Source: Candidatus Parcubacteria bacterium
GTDB taxonomy: Bacteria > Patescibacteriota > Saccharimonadia > Saccharimonadales > 2-12-FULL-41-12
DNA length: 60,485 nt
NCBI GenBank assembly: GCA_019347895.1
Contig: JAHWKM010000005.1
Coordinates: 1 to 60,485 of the forward strand
Reading direction: 5' to 3'
In this document: piece after piece, positions 57,879 through 60,485 of the stretch
Position numbering within the stretch: position 1 is the stretch's first letter
How the letters are laid out: every line of letters starts with the position of its first letter
Made by a program: the position numbers and the translations under genes
The notes under the pieces: model-generated
What the model saw: only the letters and a program-made list of their open reading frames with translations
Database searches by the model: none
What the model was told of the DNA's origin: nothing

Positions 57879-60485
57879 TTATAGCGAGCCTAAGCTACCC
57901 GTTATTACCCAGTTAGCGCCGTCACTGGTAATCTGCCGAGTTGTCCACTGCGTACCTATGGCGGTGGTGGCATTGCCGTCAATGGTTTCAGTACCGTCCG
58001 GGTCCATTGTTACGGTATTCAAACTGGAATCAATCTTTTTAATGGTGTAGGTGCGGCCATTGATACCAACAGCTGACGGCAAGCTAATGACAATCGAGCC
58101 ACCCCCTGCATCACCTAAGATAACCGAGTCGGAGGCGGTAGCGGTGTAGTTGGCGGTTTTGGTGGTAATGGCGGTGGTGATGTTGGCTGCGATAAAGCTG
58201 TCGTCAGTCTTCAGCGTGTTGGCCGCACTGCGGTAGAGGTTGGTGTCGGTACCAAAGTACAGGCCGCCGCTGGCAGTTGTAGTGTCGGTACCGACCGTCA
58301 GGATGCCGTTGGCAGGCACGGCGGCCGGACCGACGGCCAGGCGCTGATTGGTGGTGTCGGCTACCAGCAGGTTCTGTCCGGCGGCATTCTGGATATGGAA
58401 AGCGGTAGAGGAGTCGGAACGGTTTTTGAAGATAGCCTCGCCGTTGTTGTTGATTTGAAAGTTAGTACTGTAATCTGTGGTATTTAGAAACTTAAAGGAA
58501 TCAGACTGTACCTGAATGTCTCCTCCGGCGTTGTAATTGCCCAGCTGGATAGAGCTTGTGCCTGAAAGGTATTTTAAGGTGGCGTTGCCAGTACTGCCAT
58601 CAAGAGTAAGTGTCTTATCGGCGCTTAGATTGATATCAGCATTGGCTATAATTTTTCCATCATTAGTGTTTACGCTAAGCAAATTAGTCCCTGCGGCGTT
58701 TTGGACTTGGAAGGCAGTGGCGGAGTTTGTGGCAGTTTGGATACTAAAACTATCATCCGTCTTCAGCACGTTGGCGGCCGAGCGGTAGAGGTTGGTGTCG
58801 GTGCCAAACGTAATACCTCCGGCAGCGGCGGTGTCAGTATCTGCGCCGATATTTATTCTGGAAATCGTCTGGCTGCTGCCAACTTGCAGCTTGCCTTCGA
58901 TAAGGTTCTTGGCAGTCGCACCAGCCGAGAAAAGATTATAGCTATTGGAAGAGCCGACACCTGACTGGTCTTGGATGTAGAGGCCGTAGTTATTGGTGAA
59001 AGTACCACCACCGGAATTAGACGCGGATTGGATGTGTACGCCGTACCCGTCGGTGATGGTTCCGGTGCCAGCGTTCCCTACTATCGCGTTAACGCCTTTT
59101 GCGCTCGTAATAGTTCCGCTACTAGAGTTATAGATAAAATTATTTGATCCTTTGGCGTCAGTTACCGTACCGCTAGATACGTTTTGAGCCGTGAGAAAAG
59201 CACCGCTCAAAAAATCGACACTGCCGGTTCCCCGATGAGTGCCGCCAATGTTGGCGCCTTCCAGAACATAAAAGTTTTGAATATTACCACTTTGGGAGTT
59301 GGCTAAAAGCTGGGCGCCACGGAAGCTTGAGCTAGAAGCGGCAGCCGGGTTACCAGTAATACTGCTGTAGATAGCTTCCCTACCGCCGCCTGCCGTATCG
59401 GTGCGAGTTTCTTCAATGTTAACGGTTGTAGTGCTAAATATATTGGCTGTTGGGCCAAAGGCTGCCCGGCCGGCTACATCAAGATTACCTGCGAAGTTTG
59501 AAGTACCCGTCCCCTGCACCGTCAGATTGGAGCCGGTACCGTTGAGAACAAAGCTGTCATCGGTCTGCAGGGTGTCGGCGGCAGAGCGGTATAAGTTGGT
59601 GTCGGTAGCTGCCGTGCCGTCTCCAAACAGCAGTGCTCCGTCTTGGCGCAGCACGAAGCGGTTAAAGGCGTCGCCACTGACACCGGCACTGAGCGCGCTG
59701 TCGGTGGCGCTGCTCCGGCTAATGTTGAACTGGTCGTTGGTGGCGAGCATATCCGCGCCTCCGCGGAACAATACGGTATCCACTACACCTGCACCATCAC
59801 CCCACCAGTGATTACCATTGCCCTGGATGTAGAAACTAAGCTGGGGGTTTGTGCTGTTGTATGTACTAAATGCAATGTCGGCGGCGTTCCCCCGGTAGAC
59901 GCGGAATTGATCGTCGGTCTGCAGCAGATTAGCCGCTGAACGGTACAGATTCGTATCTGTACCAAAGTACAGGCCGCCAGCCGCTGTAGTGGTGTCTGTG
60001 CCGACAGTAAGAACACCGCCTGCCGGTACGGCAGCCAATCCTACGGCCAGGCGCTGGTTGGTAGTGTCGACTACCAGCAGGTTGCTCCCCGCCGCATTCT
60101 GTACCCGGAAGGCGGTGGTGGAATCAGTGGTGTTCTTGAACAGCCCGCTGCCATTAACCGTCAGATCACCTCCCGTAGTGTTGGTGGTGTTAGGAGTATA
60201 GGCACTGGTGGCCTGTCCGGTGTCGTTGATGGTGGTGGCGGTGACGCTGGTAGCCAGTGAAGTACTGGTAGTACCTTTTAAGACATCGTAGCTGGTGGCG
60301 TTAGCTACGGCTGTCCAGGAGATGGTGTTGTAGTTGGTGGCATCAAGGATGGCGTTGCCGGTGCTAGTGGTACCGGCCGGTCCGGGGATGGTAGCGCCGT
60401 TGGCGTTTTTAGCCACAATGAAGTAGTCGTAGGTAGTAGAGCCGATAGTACCAACGTTGGTAACCGTAGGAGCAGACGGAGTAGC
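57879..60485 (-). CDS. Large repetitive fibre-like surface or phage-tail-like protein, partial at 5' end
   Basis: The frame continues past the track start (a GTG at 60416) to the window edge, so the N-terminus is missing; 868 codons are visible. It opens with a fibronectin-like segment (TVTNVGTIGSTTYDYFIVAK, SWTAVANATSYDVLKGT). Then come repeats: GTDTNLYRSAAN plus TDD occurs four times, and ST/TAFRVQNAAGSNLL-type units three times with QRLAVGxAAVPA. The C-terminal SIVISLPSAVGINGRTYTIK module is like tail-fibre ends. Composition (Thr, Ala, Asn, Gly) fits a beta-helical fibre. No catalytic motif; host adhesion or phage origin are both possible. Confidence 0.75.
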   Translation of the reverse strand, partial: ATPSAPTVTNVGTIGSTTYDYFIVAKNANGATIPGPAGTTSTGNAILDATNYNTISWTAVANATSYDVLKGTTSTSLATSVTATTINDTGQATSAYTPNTTNTTGGDLTVNGSGLFKNTTDSTTAFRVQNAAGSNLLVVDTTNQRLAVGLAAVPAGGVLTVGTDTTTAAGGLYFGTDTNLYRSAANLLQTDDQFRVYRGNAADIAFSTYNSTNPQLSFYIQGNGNHWWGDGAGVVDTVLFRGGADMLATNDQFNISRSSATDSALSAGVSGDAFNRFVLRQDGALLFGDGTAATDTNLYRSAADTLQTDDSFVLNGTGSNLTVQGTGTSNFAGNLDVAGRAAFGPTANIFSTTTVNIEETRTDTAGGGREAIYSSITGNPAAASSSSFRGAQLLANSQSGNIQNFYVLEGANIGGTHRGTGSVDFLSGAFLTAQNVSSGTVTDAKGSNNFIYNSSSGTITSAKGVNAIVGNAGTGTITDGYGVHIQSASNSGGGTFTNNYGLYIQDQSGVGSSNSYNLFSAGATAKNLIEGKLQVGSSQTISRINIGADTDTAAAGGITFGTDTNLYRSAANVLKTDDSFSIQTATNSATAFQVQNAAGTNLLSVNTNDGKIIANADINLSADKTLTLDGSTGNATLKYLSGTSSIQLGNYNAGGDIQVQSDSFKFLNTTDYSTNFQINNNGEAIFKNRSDSSTAFHIQNAAGQNLLVADTTNQRLAVGPAAVPANGILTVGTDTTTASGGLYFGTDTNLYRSAANTLKTDDSFIAANITTAITTKTANYTATASDSVILGDAGGGSIVISLPSAVGINGRTYTIKKIDSSLNTVTMDPDGTETIDGNATTAIGTQWTTRQITSDGANWVITGSLGSL

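Noticed and set aside
1-60485. Alternative genetic code 25 (TGA as glycine)
   Set aside because: TGA ends pheA, ftsE, prfA and the PEBP gene at expected positions, and RF2 is encoded.
1-60485. tRNA, rRNA and CRISPR loci
   Set aside because: No cloverleaf with a GGTTCRA-type arm, no rRNA sequence and no evenly spaced direct repeats were seen; a tRNAscan or Infernal run would be decisive.

Overview
The window looks like a piece of chromosome from a Patescibacteria (CPR) bacterium. Genes are short and tightly packed, EF-Ts is about 196 residues, LysRS is the class I type, SecA lacks the usual C-terminal zinc motif, and many small membrane proteins of unknown function are present. One of these (51926-52678) resembles conserved Saccharibacteria proteins as I remember them. 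I lean towards a Saccharibacteria-like lineage but cannot prove it from the sequence. TGA is used as a normal stop and RF2 (prfB) is present, so the genetic code is 11, not the code 25 of Gracilibacteria and Absconditabacteria. I found no rRNA gene, tRNA gene or CRISPR array. Several genes (glyQS, ftsE, the glutamate dehydrogenase gene, lysK, rpmE and others) have a -10 box a few bases before the start codon, suggesting leaderless or nearly leaderless mRNAs.

Layout. 1-6.9 kb: partial PQQ-type sugar dehydrogenase, small metabolic and membrane genes, a frameshifted EamA transporter, and glyQS. 7-9 kb: recO behind a degenerate two-component pair. 9.4-18.5 kb: xseAB, a flippase-like membrane protein, glutamate dehydrogenase, a VIT-family transporter, a THUMP/TRM11-like methyltransferase with rpmA, a canonical receiver protein, and pyrG. 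19-30 kb: envelope and division genes (ctpA, a PcsB-like CHAP hydrolase, ftsX, ftsE), prfB, an M16 peptidase, and secA. 29.6-44 kb: gpmA-eno-hpf, serS, a RecB-like nuclease, then a probable operon of a heliorhodopsin-like gene, rsmE, tyrA, pheA and ilvE; divergent msrA; lysK, greA, proS, and a glutamate-5-kinase-like gene behind a possible attenuator. 44-57 kb: CPBP protease, rseP, frr, tsf, rpsB, rpmE, prfA, prmC, htrA, LCP protein, lepB, parB and parA. 57-60.5 kb: a broken REP-associated transposase between inverted repeats, then a large repetitive fibre-like protein running off the window.

Most unusual content. (1) Four copies of a multi-hairpin repeat whose stems differ in sequence but keep pairing; three of them begin within a few bases after the stop codon of a minus-strand gene. 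(2) A heliorhodopsin-family protein in which both the retinal-binding lysine and the counterion glutamate appear to be replaced. (3) A histidine-kinase-like and receiver-like pair that has lost both phospho-acceptor residues. (4) A terminator/antiterminator-like leader before the glutamate-5-kinase-like gene. (5) Small palindromes or repeated words inserted in frame in prmC and rsmE, one of them matching the inverted repeat of the transposase remnant. All comparisons with families are from memory; no search was run.
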